Source of the DNA: Photobacterium galatheae
Lineage (GTDB): Bacteria; Pseudomonadota; Gammaproteobacteria; Enterobacterales; Vibrionaceae
Reading direction: 5' to 3'
Assembly (NCBI RefSeq): GCF_000695255.1
Contig: NZ_JMIB01000017.1
Coordinates: forward strand, 62,001-126,000
DNA length: 64,000 bases
The position numbers and the translations under genes were made by a program. Positions 9,716-18,254 of the stretch are shown here, one piece after another (the first letter of the stretch is position 1; every line of letters begins with the position of its first letter). Below the pieces are notes generated by a model. It saw nothing but the letters and a program-made list of their open reading frames with translations. It did no database searches and had not been told where the DNA came from.

Positions 9716-11503
9716 ATGAAAATCACCAAACTAACCTTAACTAACTTTCGCTCCTTCCAAAGATCGCAAACGATTGAGTTTGCTCCTGTTACCCTTCTGT
9801 TCGGCCCTAACTCTGTAGGTAAAAGCTCTGTATTAATGGGGCTTTTTTATTTACATCATTTGCTAAAAACGGGTGAATGTAGCCCTGTGCGGATAGAAGG
9901 TTTAAACAACAAATATATTGGCGGTTTCAAGAACCTGATCCACGGGCGAGATTTAACCGAGGCGATGGTTATCCGGTTAGATTTTGATAAGCACGACACG
10001 ATCGGAAGTAACTATAGTGAGCTTGCTGAACTATTTGAGGATTTTGATTTAATTCTAGAGAGTCCTAGTACAGTGTCACGACAGGTGGGTGTTGAATTCG
10101 AAATTCGTTGGTCAGAAAGTAGAGAAACAGCTTATGTTGCCAAGTACAGAGTTTTGCTCGAAGGGGCATTGATCGCAGAGTTAACAAGTGATGCAGGCTT
10201 GAAGCAACCGACAATCTCTTACATCAACTACGTTCACCCGCTTTTATTGCCAGATAATCATAATGAGTGGGTACTTGATGCTTTTGAGAATGAACTGCCG
10301 TTACACCCAGAAAATAAGTCAATATTATTAGAACTCCTCGAAGTAAGCTCTACTGATACTCGAGCGATAAATCACGGCGCAGAACCTCTAGATGAGATTA
10401 ACGGAAAGCCATTGATGTTTTCTGAAGATGCTTTTGTATCTGAGTTTCATCAACAGCTAAATGAATCTCGTGGGCAGCTAGTTCGTTATTTGGATAGTGG
10501 TATCGATGATCCAGATGAATCTATACTTTCGCTGCATCATATACCTATCTCATTCAGTGGCATATCTGGAGCTTTACCAAAACTCGGACGTAAATTGGTT
10601 TTATCTCTCGATCTAAACATTGATGATGACGTGATTGATACCAGCGATGAGATTAGTGCGAGTAAAAAGCTTACACTATTTGAAGCAAGAGCGACTGAGA
10701 TACTAAGCGATATAATCGTCGCGCCATTAGATGATTTGTTAAAACTACTTGAGCAGAGTTTGTGCATTGGCCCTTTAAGGGTCGTACCTGATGAGCAGTT
10801 TCATTTGGATTCAAACTATAAGCAAGGCCAATGGTACAACGGTGAGGCTGCTTGGCACTCTCTCTTGAATGCTGACAAACGTCTTTTAGATGAGATAAAT
10901 AGCTGGCTTTTCCAAAAAAATAGGCTCAATTTGGATTATGGGCTGGCTTTAAGAAAAACCAAAGCGATAACCGAAGTTAGCATACTCAGTGCTCAGGCAA
11001 ATAGCTCTCCAGAGGCAAAATACCAATTGCCAAGGGGTTATAACGAGTATTTTCGTGTCGCCCTTTGGGATGAAATCAATCAACTTGATGTTGCGCCTAA
11101 TGAAGTTGGCGCAGGAATATCACAATTAATGCCGTTAGTTGTCGCAGCATTGAGTCGAAAACGCGGTTTGATTGCGTGTGAGCAACCAGAGCTACACATT
11201 CACCCTAGAGTCCAAGTTGCGGTAGCCGATTTACTAACTCAAGCAACTGATGCTCCCCAATTCTTGATAGAAACTCACAGTGAGCATTTAATCTTGCGAC
11301 TTTTGAAGCGTGTTCGTCAGACTACGGATGAGGAGCTACCTGATGAGTTAAAGCCCGTCATTGCTTCTAATATTTCTATTGTATGTCTTGAGCCATCAGA
11401 AAACGGTGCTGTCGTTCGACAAGTCCGTGTGAATGAAGATGGTGAATTTACATCAAGATGGCCAAGAGGTTTCTTCTCGGAAAGAAGAGAGGAGCTAATG
11501 TAA
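9716..11503 (+). CDS. AAA/SMC-like ATPase (AAA_15, DUF3696-like C-terminus), putative defence gene A
   Basis: The 595-aa protein starts MKITKLTLTNFRSF, the usual opening of OLD/RecF/SMC-like ATPases, with Walker A GPNSVGKSS at 30-38. Far downstream come a signature-like EVGAGISQLMP (about 463), Walker B LIACEQPELHIHP (about 485) and the ETHSEHLILRLL segment (about 519) that closes the ATPase head. The tail EDGEFTSRWPRGFFSERREEL resembles the DUF3696 ending. The middle 300 residues are the diverged lobe, without a long coiled coil. There is no TOPRIM nuclease tail, so it is not a canonical OLD or GajA protein. The ATG is preceded by GGAG. It overlaps gene B by one base (TAATG). Location in an RM-bearing island suggests anti-phage defence; that role is inference. 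Confidence 0.8.
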   Translation: MKITKLTLTNFRSFQRSQTIEFAPVTLLFGPNSVGKSSVLMGLFYLHHLLKTGECSPVRIEGLNNKYIGGFKNLIHGRDLTEAMVIRLDFDKHDTIGSNYSELAELFEDFDLILESPSTVSRQVGVEFEIRWSESRETAYVAKYRVLLEGALIAELTSDAGLKQPTISYINYVHPLLLPDNHNEWVLDAFENELPLHPENKSILLELLEVSSTDTRAINHGAEPLDEINGKPLMFSEDAFVSEFHQQLNESRGQLVRYLDSGIDDPDESILSLHHIPISFSGISGALPKLGRKLVLSLDLNIDDDVIDTSDEISASKKLTLFEARATEILSDIIVAPLDDLLKLLEQSLCIGPLRVVPDEQFHLDSNYKQGQWYNGEAAWHSLLNADKRLLDEINSWLFQKNRLNLDYGLALRKTKAITEVSILSAQANSSPEAKYQLPRGYNEYFRVALWDEINQLDVAPNEVGAGISQLMPLVVAALSRKRGLIACEQPELHIHPRVQVAVADLLTQATDAPQFLIETHSEHLILRLLKRVRQTTDEELPDELKPVIASNISIVCLEPSENGAVVRQVRVNEDGEFTSRWPRGFFSERREELM

Positions 11504-12402
11504 TGATACATGAGTATGCAATTGCTCCGTCCGTCCTGGCTTCATGGGCAAACAACACAAGAGACTATCGTGAGTTTTTAAGGGAGTATGGGCTGGGAAG
11601 TCCGAGAATTATTAGTTCTTTTCCCAAAGCAAAGGCTTCAAAATTACGTGGGTACTTGTTGGGCTTTGGTCCTCAAGATCAAGAATCGATTCAAGGCAAA
11701 CGTTACCTAGAGATGGTTAGTTTTCTCGTAGAAACATTAGTTGAACGCGTTGCTCCAGAAAATAGCAGTGATAGTTGGGAGCAGATGGTTACGAGCGAAC
11801 ACGAAAATAGGCCATTCAATGTCATTATCGCAGACCCTAAACTAGAGCTCTCTGAGTGTATATCCCCTTCCGGCATGTACGATCAAGGCAGTTGCTGGTC
11901 TCATCAACGTCAAGCTAGTATTCAAAGGCAAGTTACCCCTGCAGCTTGCCTGCTGAAAAACTTTTTACGCTTTTCAACAAAGCAAATTGTGTTCATCGAC
12001 CCCTATGGATGGACATCATCTGCTTGCAGTACCTTCAGTGCTCTTCTAAAAGAGGTTGCTCAAGATCGCGTTTGTTCTAAGGTTCCACAAGTGACTTTGT
12101 ATTACAAAGAGAGTAACTCTAGCGCTACCCCTGCATCGGTCAAACAGCAAATTCTTGAAGGTATTGATATCGAAGGCTTGAAACTGCAGGTTCTTGAGTT
12201 AAAAGAAACCTCTGATGATGATGTTTTTCATAATCGCTGTGTGCTTACTGAACATGGTGGCGCATTCAGCGGTCATGGCTTTGGGTTATCAGGTGAACCA
12301 ACACATACAGATGACTGGTTTTTACTTGGGCGCGAGATATATGAGAAGAAGTGGGAGCAATTTGTGGATGATTGTCGTTTCGAAATAGGTACACAGTCGT
12401 AA
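11503..12402 (+). CDS. Unrecognised 299-aa partner protein, putative defence gene B
   Basis: I do not recognise this family. The start ATG overlaps the stop of the ATPase gene (TAATG), so the two are translationally coupled; an upstream in-frame start inside gene A is unlikely. The protein is soluble, with no signal peptide or membrane segment. The C-terminal half alternates predicted strands and helices, with IVFIDPYGW (about 165-173), VTLYYKE (about 198) and HNRCVLTEHGGAFSGHGFG (about 243-261). The last pattern, H-x-R followed by LT and GG, recalls phospholipase-D-like effector domains, but only one such motif is clear. A likely reading is the effector controlled by the ATPase; this is inference. 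Confidence 0.7.
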   Translation: MIHEYAIAPSVLASWANNTRDYREFLREYGLGSPRIISSFPKAKASKLRGYLLGFGPQDQESIQGKRYLEMVSFLVETLVERVAPENSSDSWEQMVTSEHENRPFNVIIADPKLELSECISPSGMYDQGSCWSHQRQASIQRQVTPAACLLKNFLRFSTKQIVFIDPYGWTSSACSTFSALLKEVAQDRVCSKVPQVTLYYKESNSSATPASVKQQILEGIDIEGLKLQVLELKETSDDDVFHNRCVLTEHGGAFSGHGFGLSGEPTHTDDWFLLGREIYEKKWEQFVDDCRFEIGTQS

Positions 12403-12466
12403 TCGAGTAAGTGGTCTAAAAAGCACCCTAAAAATTCTAGCTATCTAAAGCATAGGTGAGTGAGGT

Positions 12467-12513
12467 AAAGAGGCTGGGTTAGCTATAGGTTAGAGAGCTA
12501 ATCCAGCCTCTTT
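12467..12513. terminator. Bidirectional terminator between gene B and the integrase
   Basis: A long, nearly perfect stem pairs AAAGAGGCTGG and TTAGCT with AGCTAA and CCAGCCTCTTT around a short loop. It has A-rich and T-rich flanks suited to terminating both convergent genes. Confidence 0.75.
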
Positions 12514-12526
12514 CTTTAGATGCAAT

Positions 12527-13774
12527 TTATTGAGCGCTCACCACTTGCAACTGTGTGCTTCCTGTCACAGAGAGGCTGCCTTTGGCTGCTTCTTCTATAT
12601 ATCCGCTCCACCAGCACATCATTGGTCTGCGGCGTTCTAGATAATCAGTACGGTTGTAGGCACTTCGAACCTGATTGTCGTCCACATGCGCCAGAGCGGC
12701 TTCAATTAAATCTTTGTCAAAACCTTGTTCGTTGAGTGTTGTACTAGCCAGCGAGCGTAGACCGTGGCTGACCAAACGTCCTGCAAACCCCATACGTTTA
12801 AGAGCCATATTTGCCGTTTGGCTGTTGCATGGTTTTTTTGAATCTCGATCAGAGGGGAAGATAAACTCACGGTGACCACTAATCGGCTTGATGACCTCAA
12901 GTAATTCAAGCATCTGCTCGGTCAGTGGAATACGGTGCTCTCTTCTTTTTTTCATTCGTTCAGCTGGTATGGTCCATACCTTCTCACCCCAATCAATTTC
13001 TTCCCACTTAGCACCAGAAGCTTCACTTGGCCGTGTCATAGTATGAAGCTGCCACTCGATTAAGCATCGCGTCGTACGCTTTATGCTGGCGTTGGCTATG
13101 GCACCCATAAGCTCTGGGAGCTCAGCGGGTTTGAGCGCTGCCATGTTCTCTTTTTTGGGTTTCTTGAAGGCGGCTTTTATACCAGTCAGTGGGTTAGCCT
13201 GAACCAAGCCACAGTTAGTCGCAAAGTTCATTACCTCGTTGAGACGTTGTGCTAGGCGTTTTACGGTCTCTAGGCTGCCTTTGGCCTCGATAGGCTTTAA
13301 TAGCTCTATAACCTGAGGGGCAGTGATCTTTGAGACAGGAATATCAGATATGTAGGGAAAAATATGAAGCTCAAGAGAACGCAAGATATCAACGGCGTAA
13401 TCAGGAGTGACATCGTCCTTTTTTATCTCAAACCACTCTTTAGCCACATTGATGAGCGTGTGCTGGTGGATAGCTTTGTGCTCTTGCTGCTGGCGTTTCC
13501 TGTCTTCTTGAGGATCTATCCCTTGAGCGAGTAGTTCTTTTGCTTCCTGTGAGGCCTTGCGGGCGTTAGCAAGGGAGAGGTCTGGGTATTTACCAAGACT
13601 TAGGTTAGTACGTTTTCTTTTGATGGGGTGTGTATAGTTTAGCAGCCAGAGTTTTGAGCCATTTGGTTTCACCCGTAGACGTAAACCATCGCCATCAGAA
13701 AGAATGTACTCTTTCTCTTTGGATTTAGCTGATTTGATCTCTTTATCACTTAATCTCGTCGTTACTTTAGCCAT
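12527..13774 (-). CDS. int: P4-type tyrosine integrase of the ssrA island
   Basis: This is a tyrosine recombinase of 415 aa when read from ATG 13774. Its N-terminal DUF4102 arm-binding domain (about 1-90, with YILSDGDGLRLRVKPNGSK) is followed by a core-binding SAM-like domain (about 100-190) and the catalytic domain with TRPSEASGAKW (Arg), the HGLRS box and AHVDDNQVRSAYNRTDY (His and the nucleophilic Tyr). The frame stays open upstream to 13828, but the DUF4102 family begins at MAKVTTRLSD. It stands 166 bp from the 3' end of ssrA and points away from it, the usual arrangement for islands that use ssrA as attB. The catalytic residues are intact, so the island may still be mobile. Confidence 0.93.
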   Translation of the reverse strand: MAKVTTRLSDKEIKSAKSKEKEYILSDGDGLRLRVKPNGSKLWLLNYTHPIKRKRTNLSLGKYPDLSLANARKASQEAKELLAQGIDPQEDRKRQQQEHKAIHQHTLINVAKEWFEIKKDDVTPDYAVDILRSLELHIFPYISDIPVSKITAPQVIELLKPIEAKGSLETVKRLAQRLNEVMNFATNCGLVQANPLTGIKAAFKKPKKENMAALKPAELPELMGAIANASIKRTTRCLIEWQLHTMTRPSEASGAKWEEIDWGEKVWTIPAERMKKRREHRIPLTEQMLELLEVIKPISGHREFIFPSDRDSKKPCNSQTANMALKRMGFAGRLVSHGLRSLASTTLNEQGFDKDLIEAALAHVDDNQVRSAYNRTDYLERRRPMMCWWSGYIEEAAKGSLSVTGSTQLQVVSAQ

Positions 13775-13902
13775 GATTGGTCCATCAAAATAGGTACACC
13801 AGAGCAGTGTACCTTTCGATGTACCCAAAAATCAAAGAAGCTGTAGGACGTTAAGAGATGTCAAAAGACGCTAAGTCATTGATTTTATGTTGATGTAGAT
13901 AC

Positions 13903-13928
13903 AAAAAAAGACGCCCTAGGACGTCTTT
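13903..13928 (-). terminator. ssrA transcription terminator
   Basis: Read on the minus strand, AAAGACGTCCTAGGGCGTCTTT is a near-perfect stem that runs into TTTTTT, 12 nt past the mature tmRNA 3' end. It separates ssrA from the integrase. Confidence 0.8.
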
Positions 13929-13939
13929 AAATGTAGAAT

Positions 13940-14307
13940 TGGTGGAGCTGGCGGGAGTTGAACCCGCGTCCAAAATCACTCTAACCAATGGCGCTACATG
14001 CTTAGTTTGTCTTTATTCTCGTCAGAACGCTGCGAACAAACACGCCACGTTAAGACATACCTGAATTAGGTTTAACGCTTCAGCTCCCAGGTCAAAGCAT
14101 CCACGCGATCTCGTTTGGGTTTGACTACCCTTGGTCCCCGTCCTACGAGCTAAGGCTAGGGAGGATAGGCTCTAAGCAGGTTATTAAGCTGCTAGTGCGT
14201 AGTTTTCGTCGTTTGCGACTATTTTTTTGCGGCTTTTTAAAGAGGCCAACCGCACCTCTGCATGCTCCACAGGCCTTCATGATCCTGTCGAATCCTGAAT
14301 CAGCCCC
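13940..14307 (-). ncRNA. ssrA: Transfer-messenger RNA (tmRNA)
   Basis: This 368-nt one-piece tmRNA starts GGGGCTGATTCAGGATTCGAC and ends GGGTTCAACTCCCGCCAGCTCCACCA on the minus strand, forming the tRNA-Ala-like acceptor and T arm. The tag reading frame (14216 down to 14184) encodes ANDENYALAA and then stops. tmRNA with SmpB frees ribosomes stalled on broken mRNAs and marks the products for proteolysis. Its 3' end is the probable attachment site of the adjacent island: the integrase lies just beyond, and the island-derived 3' end restores a complete gene. Confidence 0.97.
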
Positions 14308-14320
14308 AAAGAGGTTTTCC

Positions 14321-14348
14321 ATACTAGCAGAAAATTCTGCTAGGTCAA
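14321..14348 (-). promoter_or_regulatory. ssrA promoter with a 20-bp palindrome in the spacer
   Basis: On the minus strand a -35 TTGACC (14348-14343) and a -10 TAGTAT (14326-14321) are separated by 16 bp and precede the tmRNA 5' end by about 13 bp. A perfect inverted repeat, CTAGCAGAA-AA-TTCTGCTAG on the plus strand (14324-14343), fills the spacer and touches both boxes. It also sits just after the smpB stop. Confidence 0.65.
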
Positions 14349-14351
14349 TGA

Positions 14352-14834
14352 CTACCGCGAACTATGCTTCATAATTCGTGCCTTATCGCGCTGCCAGTCG
14401 CGGTCTTTGGCGTCGGCACGCTTGTCATGAAGCTTTTTACCTTTCGCGGTCCCTAATTTCAGTTTAACCCATGAACCCTTCCAGTACAGGGAAAGTGCGA
14501 CGATGGTTTCGCCTTCACGGTTCACGGCACCGGTAATTTTATCCAGTTCACGGCGGTTTAACAGCAACTTACGCACGCGGCCCGGGTCGGCAACCACGTG
14601 GGTCGAGGCGGCATTGAGCGGCGTGATAGTCATGCCGGAGACAAACGCCTCGCCGTTTCGTAAAAAGACGTAACTTTCTGAAATGTTTGCTTTACCTGCG
14701 CGCAGGGACTTCACTTCCCAACCCTGGAGCGAAATGCCGGCTTCATATTCTTCATGAATCGAGAATTCATGGCGGGCAGACTTATTTAGCGCAATGGTAT
14801 TGCTGCCCGGCTTGTTTGGTTTTTTCTTTGCCAT
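14352..14834 (-). CDS. smpB: SsrA-binding protein SmpB
   Basis: The 160-aa protein matches SmpB over its whole length: the OB-fold core with [29 protein letters not shown] and [27 protein letters not shown], and the basic C-terminal tail [20 protein letters not shown], which enters the mRNA channel. It binds the tRNA-like part of tmRNA and brings it to stalled ribosomes. The gene lies directly upstream of ssrA on the same strand and is divergent from ratA, as in other Vibrio and enteric genomes. Confidence 0.97.
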   Translation of the reverse strand: MAKKKPNKPGSNTIALNKSARHEFSIHEEYEAGISLQGWEVKSLRAGKANISESYVFLRNGEAFVSGMTITPLNAASTHVVADPGRVRKLLLNRRELDKITGAVNREGETIVALSLYWKGSWVKLKLGTAKGKKLHDKRADAKDRDWQRDKARIMKHSSR

Positions 14835-14975
14835 AGCTCGTTATTATACGTATTCAAGGTGTTAGGGGAACGATTTTCCCAATGACTCTGCCAGAGTGCT
14901 CACACGGCGACGGAATCTTTGGCAGATCGCGGACTAATGGTATCATTAGCGGCGATATAGGGTTAAGGAGAAACT

Positions 14976-15410
14976 ATGCCTCAAATCAGTCGCTCTGCAC
15001 TGGTCCCGTTCAGTGCCAAGCAAATGTTTGACCTGGTGAACGATGTTGAGTCTTATCCTGCATTTTTGCCAGGATGTTGTGGCACCAAAATTCTGGAAAG
15101 CTCTACTCAACATATGATGGCGTCGGTGGACGTTTCCAAGGCCGGGATTAAAAAAACCTTTGTGACTCGTAACACACTGGAAGGTATGCATAAAATCAGC
15201 ATGCAGTTGGTCGAAGGTCCGTTCCGCCGGTTAGTGGGTGGCTGGCACTTCACCGAGCTGGATGTCGATGCCTGTAAAGTGGAGCTGAAGCTGGATTTTG
15301 AATTCACCAATGCACTGGTGGAAGCAGTCTTTGGTAAGGTTTTCCATGAGCTGACCCATAACATGGTCAATGCCTTTACCCAACGCGCCCGGGAAGTTTA
15401 TGAGCTCTGA
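14976..15410 (+). CDS. ratA: RatA family START-like protein
   Basis: The 144-aa protein belongs to the COQ10/START-like family ([34 protein letters not shown]), a helix-grip fold with a hydrophobic pocket. The E. coli homologue was reported to bind the 50S subunit and inhibit 70S formation; relatives outside bacteria bind ubiquinone. The start follows TTAAGGAGAAACT, a strong ribosome site. It overlaps ratB by 11 bp. The toxin role is debated, and conserved synteny with smpB suggests a housekeeping function. Confidence 0.92.
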   Translation: MPQISRSALVPFSAKQMFDLVNDVESYPAFLPGCCGTKILESSTQHMMASVDVSKAGIKKTFVTRNTLEGMHKISMQLVEGPFRRLVGGWHFTELDVDACKVELKLDFEFTNALVEAVFGKVFHELTHNMVNAFTQRAREVYEL

Positions 15411-15789
15411 GCAGAATAACAATCTGATCCACGTCGAAGTGGTGTATGCGCTGCCGTATACCCAGCGGGTGATCAAGCTGGCGATTACTGCTGATACCCC
15501 GGTGCAGGACATCATTGAGCGTTCCGGTGTGCTGGAAATGTATCCGGATATCGATCTGAAAAAAAATAAAGTCGGGGTGTTCAGCCGTCCGGTGAAACTG
15601 GACGCGACCGTGCACGATGGCGATCGCATCGAAATTTATCGCCCGCTGCTGGCTGATCCGAAAGACATTCGCCGCAAGCGTGCTGAGCAGGCCAAACAAG
15701 AAGCTTTGGCTGCGAAGAAAGAATCTTCAACAGATGCAGACGAAGATGGCGATGTTGCGGAAACAAAGCATGATGACACTACATCTTGA
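15400..15789 (+). CDS. ratB: RatB family (UPF0125) protein
   Basis: The 129-aa protein starts [29 protein letters not shown] and has the ubiquitin-like beta-grasp pattern of UPF0125 ([55 protein letters not shown]). An acidic tail follows. The start at 15400 overlaps the ratA end and is preceded by GGGAAG; an in-frame ATG at 15370 lies inside ratA and would add residues without homology. Its function is unknown, and the name comes from pairing with ratA. Confidence 0.9.
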   Translation: MSSEQNNNLIHVEVVYALPYTQRVIKLAITADTPVQDIIERSGVLEMYPDIDLKKNKVGVFSRPVKLDATVHDGDRIEIYRPLLADPKDIRRKRAEQAKQEALAAKKESSTDADEDGDVAETKHDDTTS

Positions 15790-15822
15790 TCAACTAATTG
15801 ATTCGTGAACATTGCAGTATTC

Positions 15823-15849
15823 AAAAAGCTCGCCTTGGCGAGCTTTTTT
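15823..15849. terminator. Bidirectional terminator between ratB and bamE
   Basis: AAAAAGCTCGCC-TTG-GGCGAGCTTTTTT is a perfect stem with A-rich and T-rich flanks. It serves both convergent genes. Confidence 0.9.
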
Positions 15850-15884
15850 GTTTTCAGTCTCAGACGCTTGCGGCGGACTCAGGT

Positions 15885-16241
15885 TTAATTCAACGGCTTG
15901 TTGAAATTTGCCCCAGTTGGATAGTCGCCACTCATGCTGATCAGCTGTCGGTTCGCATCGAATTTCAGGATCAGATTTTTTTGTTCCGGTTCGTGATGAC
16001 CCGGCTTGTGGTAGAACACGTAGTACCAGGTGTTCGGATATTCCGGCTCAACCAGCATCGGGGAGCCCAATACATAGCGGACCTGTTCCTGGTTCATGCC
16101 GTATCTCAGGTTGTCGATATCCTTTTCATCCAGGTAGTTGCCCTGATTGATGTCGATACGGTAGACCAAGCGTTCAATCAAAGAGCAGCCGCCCAGCAGG
16201 CTGACACTCAACGCCAGCGCGGCAAAAGTTTTCCAGTTCAT
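15885..16241 (-). CDS. bamE: Outer membrane assembly lipoprotein BamE
   Basis: This 118-aa lipoprotein has the signal MNWKTFAALALSVSLLGGC, whose lipobox LLGGC puts the acylated Cys at residue 19. The mature part matches BamE/SmpA: YRIDINQGNYLDEKDIDNLRYGMNQEQVRYVLGSPML, then NTWYYVFY. BamE belongs to the Bam complex that folds beta-barrel proteins into the outer membrane and contacts BamD. The gene stands alone between two terminators. Confidence 0.95.
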   Translation of the reverse strand: MNWKTFAALALSVSLLGGCSLIERLVYRIDINQGNYLDEKDIDNLRYGMNQEQVRYVLGSPMLVEPEYPNTWYYVFYHKPGHHEPEQKNLILKFDANRQLISMSGDYPTGANFNKPLN

Positions 16242-16310
16242 AGCATCCCGGCAAAATAATCAGTTCTGTTTGTGATGATAAGCAAGTTACAGACAAAGTG
16301 AAAGCACCAT

Positions 16311-16344
16311 AAAAAAACTCACCTAATCCGAGGGAATAGGTGAG
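16311..16344 (-). terminator. recN terminator
   Basis: On the minus strand CTCACCTA pairs with TTAGGTGAG and is followed by TTTTTTT, 70 bp past the recN stop. Confidence 0.8.
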
Positions 16345-16413
16345 GGATGAGACGCACAAAATGTCTGAAAGTTGCATCTGAAAAGCAATGAAATCGTATT
16401 TTCGGAACCTGGG

Positions 16414-18081
16414 TTAGGCGGCGACCAGCAGTTCTTTGGCGTTTGCCAGTGTTCGCTCCGTAATTTCGCTGCCGCCTAACAGTCGGGCCAGCTCGCTGAT
16501 CCGGGAGTTTTCATCCAACGGTTTCATGTTGGTTTCGGTCTGGCCTTTACTGGTCTTCTTGGCGACAAACATCTGCTGGTGGCCGCAACCGGCGACCTGC
16601 GGCAGGTGGGTCACACAGATCACCTGTGTTGAATCGCCCAGGGTGCGCAGCATTCGACCGACAATCGCAGCCGTCGGGCCGCTGATCCCCACATCAACTT
16701 CGTCGAAAATCAGGCTTGGTGTTTCCACTTTCTGAGCGGTAATGACCTGAATCGCCAGTGAAATTCGTGACAGCTCACCACCGGAGGCCACTTTACCCAG
16801 TGGCTGCAATGGCTGGCCCGGGTTGGTGGAAACCATAAAGGTAATGGTGTCGAAGCCCAGTGGCGTCAGCATGCGCTCCGGATCGCTGTGAATGTCGATC
16901 TGGAAGATGGCTTTTTCCATGCTTAGCTCATGCATGCTGTGCGAAATCTTTTTGTTCAGTTCCTTGGCATAACGCTGACGGCTCTTGCTCAGCTTCTCGG
17001 CGCTGTCCAGAAATGCCAGTCGTCTTTCTTCGACAGCGTCTGCCAGTGCATCCAGTTTTTCGTCGCTGCCGTCAAGGTTATCCAGTTCAATCAACAGATC
17101 CTGATGCTTCTGCCACAGCTCCGCCGGCATGACATAATGTTTGCGCGCCAGCGACATAATTTTTGCCAGCCGTTCTTCCAGATACACCAGACGCTGCGGG
17201 TCCATATCCAGATTATCCAGATAGCCGCGCAGTTCCTGACTGGCTTCCTGCACCTGAATGATGGCTTCTTCCAGCATAGGAGCAAGGGTGCTTAACTGGC
17301 TGTCCATCTCGCCCAGATCAATCACCTGTTGGCTGGCCTGTTGCAGGATCTGCAGGGCATTCACTTCTTCCCCTTCGTAGAGCAGGGTCAGGGCATGCTG
17401 ACTGGTGAGCGCCAGATCGCCGGAATTCGACAGTCGTTTATGTTCTTCTTCGATCTCGGCAAATTCTTCTTCACCCAGCGCCAGGTCGTTCAGTTCTTTC
17501 ACCTGATACTGGATCAGCTGTTTTTGTGCTTCGTTATCTGCACGGCTCTGGCTCAGGCGGTTCAGTTCGTTCTTGGCTTGCCGCCAAGCCTGATAGTCAC
17601 TGTGGACTTGCTTCATCAGGGGCTGGTGACCGGCATAGTTGTCCAGCATCTCCTGCTGGTGTTCAGGACGCATCAGCATCTGGTGTGCATGCTGGCCATG
17701 AATGTTGATCAGCAACTGACCCAGCGCTTTTTGCTGAGAAGCCGGTACCGGGCTGCCATTAATAAAGCCACGGGAACGGCCTTCTTTGGTGATCACCCGG
17801 CGCAGAATGCATTCGTCACCTTCCATCAGCTCATTGTCTTCCAGCCAACGACGGGCTGCCTGATTGTTGCGCAGGGAAAATGTGGCGTGAATTTCAGCTT
17901 TTGTTTCACCGGGGCGGACCATGCTGGCTTCGGCGCGGTCGCCGAGACATAAGCCCAGCGCGTCAATGGCAATTGACTTACCTGCACCGGTTTCACCTGT
18001 AATGGTCGTCATCCCAGGTTTCATCTCGAATTCGAGATCTTTGACAATAGCAAAATTAGAGATCGTCATATGAGCCAGCAT
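16414..18081 (-). CDS. recN: DNA repair ATPase RecN
   Basis: The 555-aa SMC-like protein has [20 protein letters not shown] at the N-terminus, Walker A GETGAGKS (about 29-36) and a central coiled coil with a hinge. The C-terminal head carries [15 protein letters not shown] and the Walker [13 protein letters not shown]. RecN holds broken DNA ends or sister duplexes together during RecA-dependent double-strand-break repair. Two LexA boxes lie directly upstream, so it is an SOS gene here as in E. coli. Confidence 0.97.
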   Translation of the reverse strand: MLAHMTISNFAIVKDLEFEMKPGMTTITGETGAGKSIAIDALGLCLGDRAEASMVRPGETKAEIHATFSLRNNQAARRWLEDNELMEGDECILRRVITKEGRSRGFINGSPVPASQQKALGQLLINIHGQHAHQMLMRPEHQQEMLDNYAGHQPLMKQVHSDYQAWRQAKNELNRLSQSRADNEAQKQLIQYQVKELNDLALGEEEFAEIEEEHKRLSNSGDLALTSQHALTLLYEGEEVNALQILQQASQQVIDLGEMDSQLSTLAPMLEEAIIQVQEASQELRGYLDNLDMDPQRLVYLEERLAKIMSLARKHYVMPAELWQKHQDLLIELDNLDGSDEKLDALADAVEERRLAFLDSAEKLSKSRQRYAKELNKKISHSMHELSMEKAIFQIDIHSDPERMLTPLGFDTITFMVSTNPGQPLQPLGKVASGGELSRISLAIQVITAQKVETPSLIFDEVDVGISGPTAAIVGRMLRTLGDSTQVICVTHLPQVAGCGHQQMFVAKKTSKGQTETNMKPLDENSRISELARLLGGSEITERTLANAKELLVAA

Positions 18082-18107
18082 GTGTGTTCACCTGTTTAAA
18101 TCAACAC

Positions 18108-18147
18108 CTGTTTATTTGCACAGTATATACTGTATCTACATACAGTA
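18108..18147 (-). promoter_or_regulatory. Two LexA (SOS) boxes of recN
   Basis: Box 1 is CTGTTTATTTGCACAG (18108-18123), the CTG-N10-CAG form. Box 2 is TACTGTATCTACATACAGTA (18128-18147), a nearly ideal LexA site. Both lie 27-66 bp upstream of the recN start. Two adjacent boxes imply tight repression and strong late induction. Confidence 0.9.
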
Positions 18148-18210
18148 AAGTGCTGGATCAAAAATTTCCGGTTGAATTTGTGATGCTGGCTAAGTTTCTG
18201 CCAGATAATA

Positions 18211-18233
18211 AAAAAGCCAGCATCGGCTGGCTT
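18211..18233 (-). terminator. nadK terminator
   Basis: On the minus strand AAAGCCAGC-CGAT-GCTGGCTTTTT forms an intrinsic terminator 22 bp after the nadK stop and before the recN control region. Confidence 0.85.
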
Positions 18234-18254
18234 TCGGGAGAGAAGGAGAGCGAC

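Noticed and set aside
1-13939. Second ssrA-derived attachment site inside the window
   Set aside because: I found no second copy of the tmRNA 3' end; the far att site must lie left of base 1.
15370-15399. N-terminal extension of RatB to ATG 15370
   Set aside because: It lies inside ratA and adds residues without family similarity; ATG 15400 fits better.
14976-15789. ratA-ratB as a toxin-antitoxin pair belonging to the island
   Set aside because: They lie on the core side of ssrA in conserved order with smpB and bamE, and RatB is a UPF0125 protein without antitoxin features.
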